Source of the DNA: Clytia hemisphaerica
Lineage: Eukaryota > Cnidaria > Hydrozoa > Leptothecata > Clytiidae
DNA: 64,000 nt
Direction of reading: 5' to 3'
NCBI GenBank assembly: GCA_902728285.1
Contig: CACVBU010001235.1
Span: 310,001 to 374,000 of the forward strand
Shown: in pieces, positions 1 to 10,965 of the stretch
Position numbering within the stretch: the stretch's first letter is position 1
Layout: every line of letters begins with the position of its first letter
The notes under the pieces: generated by a model
Told to the model about the DNA's origin: nothing
The model's database searches: none
The model's input: the letters and a program-made list of their open reading frames with translations, nothing else
Made by a program: the position numbers and the translations under genes

Positions 1-933
1 AAACACAATTTCATTGTTTTTTTATTCATTTTTCCCTTATCTTAAATTTTGCCAACAGTTTGTCCATCTTATTTGGACGTCATGAACATTTCCAACATCA
101 GCAAACTCAATGCAGACCCAAGTTCTTTTAGCTACTAGTCGAGGAATGGTGATCTATTTTTTTCAAAATTTTTCTCACATAGCACACACATAACATCAAA
201 ACCTCTCTTGGAGATTTCCAAAAAAATCTTTCAGCCTTTCCAAAAATATTATCCCACGTGGGAATAGCTTGTTTTACCATATTCTTAAATTCTGCAACAA
301 GTTTTGATGAACACAATTGCATTTTTTTGGTATTTTAATGTGTAAAGAAGGTAACTGTCAAGAGAAAAGTTGACTCGCTGTTTTTAATGATTTTTTGAAA
401 TTTCGACATGGAAAAAAAGTCAGTTTTTTGGAAATAACTTTCGAACTACTTTTTCAAATTTAATGTATGATAGCTCATAATTAGTCAGCCCAGGTGACTC
501 TTCAAATCGGTTCGACGATTTTTTTTCCCGCTGGTCGTTAAGACTTTAAGTTTTAATTCCGATTTCGGATTATTTTCGGGAAACAGGATTTCGGAATTAC
601 TTAGCGCGCGAAAATAATTTTTTCTTAGTAAGATAAAATAGGACGAGAAAAACACATAACATAAAAAGACGCGTATAATTAATTATAAGAAAAAAAGAAA
701 AAAGATTCTTTTTTGCGTCATATTCAATAGTTAATAAAAGATACTTTTGCATTGTAAATAAAGAAAGAGAACTAATTATAGAGAAAGTGAGTATTAAAGA
801 AATTACTTTTCTTTGAATAATGTTAAGTTGTATAATACTACTTGTAGAAATTTTTCTATTTGGGTCTTCTATTTTATTGTCATGACAAGACACCCCTCGA
901 ATGTTTTTTATAATCTGATACATGTTTTTTCTG
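1..933. other. No supported gene; AT-rich flank
   Basis: I see no gene I can support. A 64-codon minus-strand ORF (128-322) looks mildly protein-like, and the reading continues in another frame beyond its stop. This could be a decayed transposon or gene fragment, but I do not recognise the family. The rest is A/T-rich. Confidence 0.4.
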
Positions 934-1262
934 GCATACCGGATAAGTGGGATGGGGGAACCTGGGAACCTAAAGTGGGAACCTAAATGAACACCTGAAA
1001 AGTGGGATGGGGGAACCTAAGTGGGAATCTAAATGAACACCTGAAAAGTGGGATGGGGGAACCTAAGTGGGAACCTAAACGAACACCTGAAAAGTGGGAT
1101 GGGGGAACCTAAGTGGGAACCTAAATGAACACCTGAAAAGTGGGATGGGGGAACCTAAGTGGGAACCTAAATGAACACCTGAAAAGTGGGATGGGGGGAA
1201 CCTAAGGGAACCTAAATGAACACCGGAAAAGTGGGATGGGGGAACCTAAGTGGGAACCTAAG
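934..1262. repeat. 46-bp minisatellite, block 1
   Basis: About seven head-to-tail copies of a 46-bp unit built around GTGGGATGGGGGAACCTAA and GTGGGAACCTAAATGAACAC. Copies differ by single bases and small indels (CACCTG versus CACCGG). The unit contains a shorter internal repeat, GTGGGA..AACCTAA. The first unit has the variant start GGCATACCGGATAA, shared with block 2. Confidence 0.95.
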
Positions 1263-1415
1263 TTGTTTAATTATTAATAGAATTGAAATATTTTTCTTTA
1301 AAAACAAATACATAAAGAGTGCGGTCACACCAAATGATTTACCTCCGCTTATATAGCTGTTGTCATAACAACAAATATTTTTATCTATTTTTTGATGTGA
1401 CCACTCGAAAAAATG
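1263..1415. repeat. Spacer between minisatellite blocks, with inverted repeat
   Basis: This spacer starts with GTTGTTTAATTATTAATAG and continues to AAACAAATACATAAAGA. The same sequence follows block 2 at 1890-1945, so the array plus its 3' flank was duplicated as one cassette. The spacer also holds an imperfect inverted pair, GCGGTCACACCAA and TTGATGTGACCAC. Confidence 0.8.
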
Positions 1416-1889
1416 GGCATACCGGATAAGTGGGATGGGGGAACCTGGGAACCTAAAGTGGGAACCTAAATGAACACCGGAAAAGTGGGATGGGGGAACC
1501 TAAGTGGGAACCTAAATGAACACCGGAAAAGTGGGATGGGGGAACCTAAGTGGGAACCTAAATGAAACACCGGAAAAGTGGGATGGGGGGGAACCTAAGT
1601 GGGAACCTAAATGAACACCCGAAAAGTGGGACGGGGGAACCTAAGTGGGAACCTAAATGAACACCGGAAAAGTGGGATGGGGGAACCTAAGTGGGAACCT
1701 AAATGAAAACCGGAAAAGTGGGATGGGGGAACCTAAGTGGAAACCTAAATGAACACCGGAAAAGTGGGATGGGGGAACATAAGTGGGAACCTAAATGAAC
1801 ACCGGAAAAGTGGGATGGGGGAACCTAAGTGGGAACCTAAATGAACACCGGAAAAAGTGGGATGGGGGAACCTAAGTGGGAAACCTAAC
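1416..1889. repeat. 46-bp minisatellite, block 2
   Basis: About ten copies of the same 46-bp unit as block 1, starting with the same GGCATACCGGATAA variant and followed by the same flank. Most copies carry CACCGG where block 1 mostly has CACCTG, so each block has homogenised separately since the cassette duplicated. Confidence 0.95.
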
Positions 1890-2164
1890 GTTGTTTAATT
1901 ATTAATAGAATTGAAATATTTTATTTAAAACACAAATACATAAAGATAAGAAAGATATTATATGCAAGGAAAGAAAAAACAAAAGAAAAAACCTTTTATC
2001 ATAATAAGAACACCAGTTATTTACTTTTTACATTACGGTTCGCAAACAATAATGTTGAAAATAAAACAAAGGGAATTTATTTATTCAATTAGCTCAAAAA
2101 AGCATGTTTATTTATCAGCAGTTTTATAGTGCATCTTTTTGAAAGGTTCTTTTTAGTAAATTGA

Positions 2165-2679
2165 CTTAATTGACTTTAAACTTTAAACCGTCATATCTTC
2201 AAATCTAGAAGGAATTAGAAGTTCGTTCATAGCTCGATGGATAACTTAGAGCCTCTTCTTTCTTTTGCACGGATCTAATTTGCTTGAATACAGAATCTAG
2301 TAAAACATTTCATTATTTACGATCTAGTTTTTGTTCACTTGATGCAATACACATTGTTTTTTATTAGCAGCTCCAATTTTCGGGTCAGGGCTGGGGTCGC
2401 TTAGCATTTAACGGATTCTAGCTCGTTTTTCTTTCTGTACCAACCAAACAGTACAGCGTGTGAATACACTTCATTAATTAAAATGTTTGATAGTAAAATA
2501 GAACATATTGCACGGCTTGCCACGTTTCAATACACATAAGCATAGATCCACGGGGGGGGGACACTCAAGGTAAACGACCTACTGTACGTGCGGCCCTTTT
2601 TTCCAAGCTTCCCAAAGTACACTGTAAGGGTGGAAATGAAATGAGCAAAAATGAGAATAAGTGCACTCTAAGGGTTTAA
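2165..2679. mobile_element. Degenerate piggyBac-like repeat
   Basis: Positions 2170-2290 match 58383-58480: both contain an ATATCTTC..ATCTAGAA..GAATTAGAAG core, then AGCTCG and a CTCTTTCTTTTG tract. The right end reads GTGCACTCTAAGGGTTTAA (2661-2679), the complement of a TTAAACCCTTAGAGTGCAC end, as in the intact-looking copy at 58332-58945. The left end is not recognisable. I see no transposase. Confidence 0.6.
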
Positions 2680-3012
2680 AATTTGGTCAAAGCCAGTCCG
2701 GCTTTTAGAATTTCATCTGAACAAGTGTCATGTTTTAACACTGGGTAAATTTTGGAACATCGAATATGTCCATCCCTATCAGGATCTGTTCTAGAACATG
2801 TTGACCAAGAAAAAGATCTAGGAGTGATAATTGATAGTGACCTGACCTTTGAAGCCCATATATTCAGTAAAATCAAGAAAGCTAACTCTATCGTTGGCTT
2901 GATTAGCAGGAGCTTCGAATTTCTCTCACCAGATATGTTTCGAACGCTTTTCATTGCATTTGTCAGACCCCATTTGGAATATGCACATGTAGTATGGTCT
3001 CCAAGGCTAATC
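2676..3012 (+). pseudogene. Non-LTR retrotransposon reverse transcriptase fragment
   Basis: This encodes the C-terminal part of a LINE reverse transcriptase, in the style of the CR1/Jockey clades. Seen: KCHVLTLGKF, then EKDLGVIIDSDLTF, then FVRPHLEYAHVVWSP, which is the order found in these enzymes just after the catalytic core. The first motif is in a different frame from the other two, so there is a frameshift near 2775-2800. The catalytic box, endonuclease and 3' end are absent. The fragment stops where the short LTR of the neighbouring BEL/Pao element begins, so the LTR element or a later rearrangement probably cut it. Confidence 0.85.
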
Positions 3013-3018
3013 AAACAT

Positions 3019-3134
3019 TGTTGTATAAAGTATAATCATGAACTGGTCTTTCAAGTATAAACACGTGCATAAGTACAAAGTGCGCTGAGTAGGCAACTAA
3101 CATAAGTATATACCGGGTTACAAATTATACGACA
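3019..3134 (-). repeat. Putative LTR of the BEL/Pao element
   Basis: Read on the minus strand this block starts TGTCGTATAATTTG and ends ACAACA, the usual TG..CA form of an LTR. Directly before it lies a purine-rich tract, GTGGGGGAGTG, which fits a polypurine tract. It lies downstream of the integrase-end ORF. At 116 bp it is short and may be truncated. No second LTR is present in the window. Confidence 0.55.
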
Positions 3135-3248
3135 CTCCCCCACAGAAGTGAGAGACCCTAAAAATATCATAAGAAATATAGTTTCATAAGTCCATATAGA
3201 CTATCAAATAAATGTCATAAATCTATCAAAATATAAACAAAACACGAT

Positions 3249-5983
3249 TTAAGAGGACTGTATATCTTCTAATGCGTTGGGCACAAAAGTGATACCCGCA
3301 TAATCAAGTTCATCAGTTTTGTTACTGTGAATAATAACGAGTTTATTAATAGGGCGCTTTAACTGTCCATTCATTGTCTTAACGACAGCGCCACGTACTT
3401 TGTTGTCTTTACCTTTGATGAGTTCTTCGATCTTTCCCATCTTCCATTTGACCCTTGGTCCTTGGTCATCAATGAGACAAACGTCTCCAACATTTAGAGT
3501 TTCAGTTCTCATGTTGCGATTGGGTTTAACATTCCTCTCGCGTAGACTTGTAAGGTATTCAATTTTCCATTGTTCCCAAAAGTATGACAAGGCACGCTTT
3601 ATAGCGCCACAGTTTATTTCATTGTCGTTCTCGTTCTCGTCTGTGTTCTTTACGGAAGTCTCAATCTTCCTCCCGTAAATCAGATGGTTTGGGGTCAATG
3701 GCTGTGTGATTTCGGAATCATAAATATGCGTTAACGGACGATTGTTTAGAATATTCTCAATACGTTTAAGTAGTGTGGAAAGTTCATCACACGTCAGTAT
3801 CTCCTTTCTTAGAGATTTGCGTAAAGACACGTTTGGTAGACTGAACCAGTCTCTCGAACACTCCACCACTCCAGGGAGCAGCCTCAATGTTAAATTTCCA
3901 ACGGATAAAAAACGAGATTTTGCAAAATCTTGTGTAGCATTAGAGGTGAAATTCGAACCCATTATCAGAGTTAATAACTTTCGGAGCGTTATATCTGTTG
4001 AAGAAACGTTCTAAAATACGAATTAGAGCGTCTGAATCGTAGCTTGTAGCGAGATCAAGGTTATACAGCTCGCGTAGAGTAACAAGTTATCAAAGCAATC
4101 CACGATTTGTAAAGAGTTTTCTGATCACCAAAATTGTTTCGAACGAATACCGGACCAGCGTAGTCTATACCGATATTCTCAAAACGCGTAACTTTGATCG
4201 ACACGTTTCTGATGGTAACTTGGGTTGGTCAGGGTAAATACATCGCTTACCCTCGAATGATCGACAAACTAAACACGAGTTTATCAGTTTCTTGACGAGT
4301 TGTCTGCCTTTTGGAATCCAATATTGTGAGCGAATTTCGTTTAAGGTATCTTTCGTTTTGTTATGTCCAACGGTTTTGGTGACATTCGAGTACAATCAGT
4401 TTCAGCTAATCTCGAATCACGTGGTATAAGAATTGGAAATTTCGTGTCGAACGGAAGGGGTGCGTTTCCTAGCCGTCCTTTGCATCGTAAAATACCATTA
4501 GCGTCTGTAAAAAACGTCCAGACTTCGTTTCAATTGTTCGTATCCGCGCGGTGATTGGTATTCTTTTTTGTACTTCAAGGATCCACAGCTTCTTTGCGTT
4601 CACTAGATGATTGATTGATTTCTTCGGCATCGTGCCTAGTGTTTTGAACACTATGTTTTTAAGTTTCTCACGAATTTTAAAACTTTGGCCGTCACCGAAA
4701 TAAACGGGATAACGAACCGAAATCTTCTTGGATCGAGGATTCCCAGTAAATTCGGGACCTCGACCCCATCACTAAAAATTGTATGACTTCATCAGATTGT
4801 GGTATTTCACACGAATCTGGATCAGGATACTCACGAACAATATTGTAACTGTTGAATAAAACGAGATTAAATGCAGTGTTAGTAGCTAAACAAGTAAACT
4901 TTCTCTTCATCATCAAGGTCAGAGAATTCAAATTCAGTTCCAACAAACAGAGATTAACAGTTTCTGTAGTAGAATGTTCATTTTGTTTCGAAAAGTTATC
5001 ACCTGGCTTTAGGTCTGGCCAGTTTCTTGGGAGAGAGATAAAAATTCGGGGCCATTCAACCACCTCTTATTTTGTACAATTTGAGATAACAATAAACCCC
5101 GGGTTACATCATCAGCAGAATTTTGTAAAGTGTCAATTAGTTTCCAAACAAAAGTTTTTGATTTCCCTCTTATCTCATTTACTCGATTTTGAACAAATTG
5201 TTTGTAAACTTTATTTTCGTTTTTGAGCCAACAGTAAGCGACGGTGGAGTCTATCCAAGCATAAATTTTCTCAATAAAAAGTGTATCTTTCAGTTCAGAC
5301 TTCACTTGATTGATGATGATAGTTAAAATTTGAGCCCCACACAGTTCTAATTTGGGGACAGTACTACCCTTTATGGGTGCAATACGAGATTTGCCTGTAA
5401 CTAACGATGTGCTTACAAGACCAGAATCAAATTCAGTTCTTAGATAAACACAACAACCATATGCTCTTTTTGAAGCATCACTGAATCCATGAAGTTCACG
5501 AGAAACGACTGGATCATCATTTGTAGTATAACAATACGGTCTCAGAAAACTAATATCTTTAATTTCCTTCAAATCAATCAAAATTTGCTGCCAGACAGAA
5601 ATTAATTCAGTGGGAATAGTCTCATCCCAATCAGTGTTGGAAATACAAATATCTTGGAATAAAATTTTCAATTTCACGATAAGAGGATTTATAAGTCCGA
5701 GAGGATCGAAAATTGACGACGTAAATTGAATAACATTTCTCTTTGTAGGTAACGAAAATTCAGCTGAGTGTAAAGAGTTTTGGAAATTAAGAAAGAACTT
5801 ATCATTACCTTTGTTCCAAGGGAGGCCGAGCACTTTAGTGAGGTCACATTTGTCGAGGACTTGATTCTCTCCTGTAAAAAGTTTTTTCAGATTTCGTTCG
5901 AGCGATTCACAGTTCGATTGAGCTTTACGAAGATTGAAAAAGGGTCCACTGGGGGTCTCAGTAAAGGTATGAGAATGTTGCAA
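3249..5983 (-). pseudogene. Decayed BEL/Pao LTR retrotransposon (pol remnant)
   Basis: Reading right to left, the pieces follow BEL/Pao pol order. 5983-5009 is a 324-codon ORF with the reverse transcriptase/Pao region, including SSIFDPLGLINP, HGFSDASKRAYGC and YAWIDSTVAYCWL of the RNase H-like part. 4395-4165 is the zinc-binding H2C2 part of integrase (YWIPKGRQLVKK then CLVC). 3962-3249 is the end of the integrase core (LNNRPLTHIYD) and the small C-terminal domain with NVGDVCLIDDQ. Stops and frameshifts separate the pieces, and gag, protease and the N-terminal reverse transcriptase are missing, so it cannot be active by itself. The 5' side ends near 5985 without an LTR. Confidence 0.9.
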
Positions 5984-6169
5984 GCTGAGGGTGTTAAAAA
6001 TGAGAAAAATGTTTTTCGGCAGGCAAAACTTTGGAAAATCTGACCACTTTTTTCAAGAAAATGCAATGAACGTAAGGGTCGGGTTTTTTGCCAACATTTT
6101 CTCTGCACTGTAATGGCTCAATTTCAAAGGCCTTATTTTGGGCCACTGAATAAGGTCTTTTTAAAATAC

Positions 6170-6433
6170 CAGTGCCGTAGCAACTGGGGGGGGCAAGGGG
6201 GGGGGGGCTATGCCCCCCCAATAATTTTTTCAAAAATGGTTATTTTGCAAAATGCAAAGTTTTTCTTTTTTAATTTGTCATAATTGTCTTTTATGTGCAT
6301 GTTTTGAGTGTATTTTTAAGCAATCTAGAGCTCAAAATTTCAAAATTTCTCCCCTCGGGCCAAACCATGGTTGGCCCTCGCGGTGTCACTAAACTTCAGC
6401 CCCCCCAATACGAAAATGCTTCCTACGGCACTG
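6170..6433. mobile_element. MITE with CAGTGCCGTAG ends, copy 1
   Basis: The ends are CAGTGCCGTAGCAAC and, inverted, CAGTGCCGTAGGAAG. It is flanked by AAATAC on both sides (6164-6169 and 6434-6439), a target duplication of 5-6 bp. Inside are G-run/C-run stretches and a near-palindrome, GGGCCAAACCATGGTTGGCC. A second copy lies at 10966-11981. At 264 bp it has no coding capacity. Confidence 0.85.
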
Positions 6434-6438
6434 AAATA

Positions 6439-6545
6439 CAGTAGAGTTTCCTTAACTCGAACGGTCAGGGGGGGGGGAGGAAACCAAATGATTTTAAGTT
6501 ATTGAGACATATTCGAGTAGTAGAGGTTTTCAAGACGTTCTAAAC
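6439..6545. mobile_element. pogo/Tc1-mariner-like terminal repeat fragment
   Basis: CAGTAGAGTTTCCTTAACTC starts directly after a TA, as pogo-family terminal repeats do, followed by ATTCGAGTAGTAGAGG. The inverse form, TTATGGAGACTCTACTG then TA, ends at 55361. No transposase and no paired right end were found here. Confidence 0.5.
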
Positions 6546-7324
6546 GTCTTCCTTTGTAAGTAAAGTAGCCTTACTTATTGGGAGTTCAGGGTTGGTGTGG
6601 AGTTTACTGCATATGGTCACATTCAAACTATTGGAATGGTTGTGCTGAATTGATATTTCAATACTGTCAAACGTCAAACTAAATAAATACAATGAATGAA
6701 TGCTAATAGCTTGTACAGGAGTAATTGATAATTGAAAAGTTAATATATTTGGTGAGAGGTTAAGTCGAAAATGAGCAAAAACGACAAAGTCCAAATAAGT
6801 GGAAAATAATTTTTACTCAAATTTTTCGAGAAAATCAGTTATAATTTATAATTTACAAGTATCGTTGTAATCTATATTTCAATGTTTTTGTTCAAGTCAT
6901 TTAGGGATGCTCCAACATTTCTAGGCTAGACTAACTTGGCTAAAGTACTAACCATTAGCTCTCAGGTTGGATAACATAGAAACCGGTATACTTTTCTCTT
7001 ACCATGTTCATAATTCCCTAAAATACAAACACCATGATAAACTCTGTGGGCACACACAACAGGGACAAATATTTCTTTTCCTAATTAGTCTTTTCCTGTG
7101 CCCCTTCACAAGCACTACAGGGGAGTAATTAAAGAAAATTTAAATCTAATATATTCATCGCAATGTAACTTTAATTGGGCTAATTAGATTTTGTATACTT
7201 TAAGCATTATTCTCGTTGTTCTTTTTGAGATTATAGCAACCCTTGAAATTGTTAAAATATCCAGTATGCAACTACAAATCTTGGAGTGAGTCAGATGGTA
7301 AATGCAGGTAGGTAAATCAACGAA
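6546..7324. other. No gene seen
   Basis: AT-rich sequence without a supported gene. An 84-codon minus-strand ORF at 6540-6794 lies next to the transposon end and shows no recognisable motif. Confidence 0.5.
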
Positions 7325-7620
7325 GTGTAAGCCCGAAGTGCTAGAATCAAATCTTTAACCTTTCTCAGGCAAGAAAAAGTGAAGCCTTAAAATATACGCC
7401 GTATTTTTGACGACGGATTGTATCTAGCGATTCTTTTGTTTCCGAGTGATATCTTTTTCGAAATTTAGGTGTAGATTTTAGTTTCAATCTGTCATTTGTG
7501 TAAAAACCAGGTGGACTGCGCTAGGCCGTGCAACTTTGGCTTCAAATCCTAGTAAGGAGATTCGATTCTAGCCATTCGGGTTTATACATCATTGGGTGAA
7601 TGTCAATGTCAAAATAGATC
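7325..7620. repeat. Dispersed SINE-like repeat, copy 1
   Basis: This matches 43167-43470 over most of its length and 54974-55053 over its first part. Shared blocks are TTCTCAGGCAAGAAAAAGTG, GCGCCGTATT or its variants, and GGCTTCAAATCCT. The last resembles an RNA polymerase III B box (GGTTCAAATCC), so it may be a tRNA-derived SINE (inference). Confidence 0.7.
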
Positions 7621-7868
7621 TCTGGCGTCCATCAGTAACGTAGATAAAGCCTGGTGCAATAAATATAAGCTTTTGTAAACACATTATTGACATTAGGGTA
7701 AAGATTTTGACACCTTGATCGCGATTTGGTGGTTTTCTACAGAAACTGACTCATATTTTATATAAATATTCTTTGAATACAGAAACTTCTTTGTTGTAGA
7801 AAAGAGGGTATTTCTCGTACAAAAATTAGAGGAAGGTTTTTAAAACGATTCGTGTAATAGTCTAATAC

Positions 7869-7883
7869 ACTTTTTTTATTTTA
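7869..7883 (+). promoter_or_regulatory. Possible 3' splice site in the 5' UTR of the secreted-peptide gene
   Basis: A T-rich tract, TTTTTTTATTTTAG, precedes GATTCATTCG about 65 bases upstream of the ATG at 7948. It is a good pyrimidine-AG acceptor, so the 5' UTR may start in an upstream exon. Confidence 0.4.
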
Positions 7884-7947
7884 GGATTCATTCGATTTAC
7901 TATTCTGGGAAAAACTATTTTGTGGAAGGAAATTGTAGAGTGTGAAA

Positions 7948-8454
7948 ATGGCGTCTTTCCAATTAACTTTATCAAGCCTAACTCTATTATTGGCGCTCAT
8001 GGTAAAAATGTCACATGAAAGATCATTCACAAAGCTGGGGATATTCAAGGCGACAGATCAAACTAAGAAAGTATTCATGAATCTGGATAGAGACTTGAAT
8101 AATTTAAAAAAGCTTTCAACCATCTTAAAATTGAGAAGTTTGAATCGGCTTTCAACAACACAGGAGGAACTTGGCAAGAGGATTTCGTTTGAAAAACAAG
8201 GTGTTTTTCATAAATTGATGAAAATAAAGAAACTATCGCAAGAGGAGGAGATACAACAACCGAGCCCATTTTCGAGAAAGATAAATATGGACCCGTCAGA
8301 GCAACAAAAGATGGCACTTCAGTCCAATCAAAAAATGTCAGACCCTAACAGAGTTATTGGACATTATTGTTATTATACTCAAGTTTATAAATGTCAAAGT
8401 ATAATGGGCAAGAAATATTGTTGGAAAGAAAGAGAGCAAATTTGTGGACTGTAA
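7948..8454 (+). CDS. Small secreted basic protein with four C-terminal cysteines
   Basis: This encodes 168 residues in one exon. The start is the ATG in AAAATGG, a good context; the codon two before it is GTG, not a start. Residues 1 to about 22 form a hydrophobic signal peptide (LTLSSLTLLLALMV). The middle is rich in Lys, Leu and Ser and looks helical or disordered. The last ~30 residues hold the only cysteines, spaced C-x7-C-x8-C-x7-C, starting YCYYTQVYKC. There is no membrane span. I do not recognise the family. The form, a signal peptide plus basic pro-region plus short Cys-rich tail, is shared by secreted peptide precursors (antimicrobial, venom-like or signalling), but nothing here chooses among them. 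No clear dibasic site sits directly before the Cys region. The function is unknown. Confidence 0.7.
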   Translation: MASFQLTLSSLTLLLALMVKMSHERSFTKLGIFKATDQTKKVFMNLDRDLNNLKKLSTILKLRSLNRLSTTQEELGKRISFEKQGVFHKLMKIKKLSQEEEIQQPSPFSRKINMDPSEQQKMALQSNQKMSDPNRVIGHYCYYTQVYKCQSIMGKKYCWKEREQICGL

Positions 8455-9319
8455 AATCTAAATGAAAAAGTTTTTCCGAATGAAATACGTGAAGTTATTT
8501 TCAAGCTAGGATTTTTTTTAGTCTTTTTTTAGTGTTTCTTTATGAAAGAAATATTTCACAAGATTATGGTCCAAATAAGTTATCTATATCATTTTCTTTG
8601 TAAAGCTCATTTAAAAAAGAATGTTTTAAGGGGGTAGTCATAAGAGAAATCTAAAATGCCATTTTTTAAACTTTTTGTAATATCTTGTGAAGTAGTAAAT
8701 ATTTTTCAATGAAACTTTCCACAATTGTAGCACAACTATAAAGGATTTGAAAAATGAAAACAAGATTCGCAACAATGCGACTAAATATTTCCCTTAACAT
8801 TTGTTACAAAAAGCAAACAAATTTTTGCTCTTCAAGGGATGATCTGAACATATTTCGTGAAACAACGCATTAGAGACCCACAAATATCACATAATTTAGA
8901 TTTTAATATTTAGATTTAATGATGATACGCACACAATCTTTTTCAACTTATAGAAGTGGATTTTTTCAGGACACCCTGTTACATATTAGTGGCATATGCT
9001 CTTAGGCTGGATTATAGCTTAAAAGGAACTGTTGAGGAGTAGAAACATAATCTGAAAATGTAACTAAAAACGCTTCTTTTAAAAACACAACATCCTGTAT
9101 CACCACTTCCAAAACTTTTTGAATCAATGAAGTGTAATCGCATTGTATTGTATGTTAGAACAGAGAAGAATTTGACGATTGAAAAACATTTCAAGCCAGT
9201 GTATGCTTATATTTTGCTTAGGATATCTGCAAATCTGAGCCTTCATATGCTTATAAGCGTTGTGAGCATAAAAACATTCACACAAAGGATATTGTGCAAA
9301 AAAAAGGTGAGGCACATAA
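8455..9319. other. No gene seen; short dispersed repeat inside
   Basis: 3' flank of the secreted-peptide gene. AAGATTCGCA..ATGCGACTAAATATTTCCC at 8763-8794 recurs at 54918-54949. Short ORFs at 9012-9375 overlap on both strands and show no family features. Confidence 0.5.
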
Positions 9320-9500
9320 TCTTCGAGTTATATGATCGAGTTATATGGCTTCGAGCTATGAAATCTTCGAGTTAAGGCCCGTAACTCGAAATAAAAATGA
9401 ACTATTTTTATTTCGAGTTAAATTTTTTAACTCGGTTTTTTTATTGACAATTTTCCAATCGAGTTATATAACTCGGTTTTTTTATTTCAAATAATTTCAT
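9320..9500. repeat. Cluster of CGAGTTA / TAACTCG motifs
   Basis: At least seven copies of CGAGTTA or its complement lie within 180 bp, including the perfect palindrome CGAGTTATATAACTCG. They resemble stacked, nested ends of the pogo-like elements at 6439 and 55361, which carry TTAACTCGAA and TTCGAGTTA. The cluster cuts off the coding remnant that starts at 9487. Confidence 0.6.
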
Positions 9501-10241
9501 CGAGTTGATTTTGTAAGCTCGCACACTTTTTGTAATTTATCGAACTGTTAACTTTGGAAAGAGTGTAACCTCTTTGCTTCGGGTTTTCTGGTAAACATAC
9601 ATCCCCAGGCCAACCATAATAGGGGTCTCTTTGGTATTGTAAAAACCTAAATCGTTGGTAATTCTCGTTGTATCGTCTGATTTTCTTGTACGAGCTTTGT
9701 TTTGACAGCACCGATCAACATTTGATTGAATAGTCAAATTTGTTGTGGTTTTAATCTCCTCGATCTTTCGCTCGGGCGTAATATTCTCTCTTGGACCAGC
9801 GATTACCCACTTCACAAAAGATTTCAAAGGTGAGGATATATCAAAATTATTCAAACTTCCACTAAATTTCCATTTCGTATGATTTAACAATTCTGATCGA
9901 ACAATTTTGGAGGCTTTGAACAAAACATTCATATCGCCACTAGTTGCATGGAAAATAGTATCGGCAGCATTATCTTTTGTTGACAACATTGAAACTTTTT
10001 CCGACTGATTCTTTTGTTCTGGTTTCGTGAATTCGATGTCGGTAATGTTCTCTTTTAGCAACGTTTTAAGATACGTTTTGAAGTCTTTTTGTGATCTTTT
10101 TCTGTTGACTGAGTATCAAGGAAGTCATTGTATGCATTGTTTATGTGACTCATGTTTAATACTGTGGATGTACGAATCTTCGATGGATGGATAATTTTGA
10201 TATCGGCTATTCTTTTTGCCAGATTTACCTTGTTCGATGTT

Positions 10242-10549
10242 TTTTATTTTTTTTTTTTTTTTTTTCATAGAAAACTGTCCTGTCAAATATTTTTCAAATC
10301 TAAAAAGTTCCACGTGAAACATTTTAAAATAATACATTCGCTTGAAAATGTTTTGTCAAATATTTTACTTACAAAAGATTTTCACTTTCAGATATGATAA
10401 AAACTTACGTCAAATGTACTTGCTTAACGTAAAATTCTTTTGCAAAAGTTTGCATGTTTTTTTTTAGAAAACTATATATATAACTCATTGATTAAAATGA
10501 AGAATAAAACAAATATGCAATAAACTATAAAGTGACTGCAAAAAAGGAG
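10242..10549 (-). mobile_element. Retroposed insertion with poly(A) tail and 17-bp target duplication
   Basis: The 17-mer TTACCTTGTTCGATGTT occurs exactly at 10225-10241 and 10550-10566, flanking this segment. The left end is an almost unbroken T run (10241-10266), a poly(A) tail read on the minus strand. Both features are marks of LINE-driven retroposition. The 308-bp insert has no recognisable coding or tRNA-like sequence, so its source RNA is unknown. It splits the decayed coding sequence around it. Confidence 0.85.
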
Positions 10550-10965
10550 TTACCTTGTTCGATGTTGCTTTCTTTCCTTTGATCCTTTTCCATCTGTCCT
10601 ATCTACCCAGAAGTATCGATGGTAACGAACATCATTAGCTACCCCATCATCGGCAGCCGAAATTGAATTAAGTCGGATGAACAGTGTTTTGTCAGTTAGA
10701 TTACGTGAAACCTCAAACATTCGATTACCCATTTCCAAAAATTCAACTGTGTGTAGCGATTCTGGGCGATACTTCTGACATATTACACATAAATCCTTAT
10801 TAAATATCGCTCCGGATGAAGATCTCAATCGCTTGCAAACACTTTGATCAACAGCATCTGAAGGTCGTTTCTCAGGTCATCCAACAATATAGCTTTCGGT
10901 ACAGAAACTTTGCTTTGCATCGTAACGTATTCGTACTTGTGTGATAGTTTTAATATGTGTACACG

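Noticed and set aside
934-1889. CRISPR array
   Set aside because: The 46-bp units are contiguous with no unique spacers; this is a minisatellite in animal DNA.
3400-5226. Plus-strand ORFs (3400-3678, 3742-4014, 4852-5226)
   Set aside because: They are shadows on the opposite strand of the BEL/Pao pol remnant.
7942-7947. GTG start for the secreted peptide
   Set aside because: GTG is not a normal start in animals; the ATG at 7948 has a good context and leaves an intact signal peptide.
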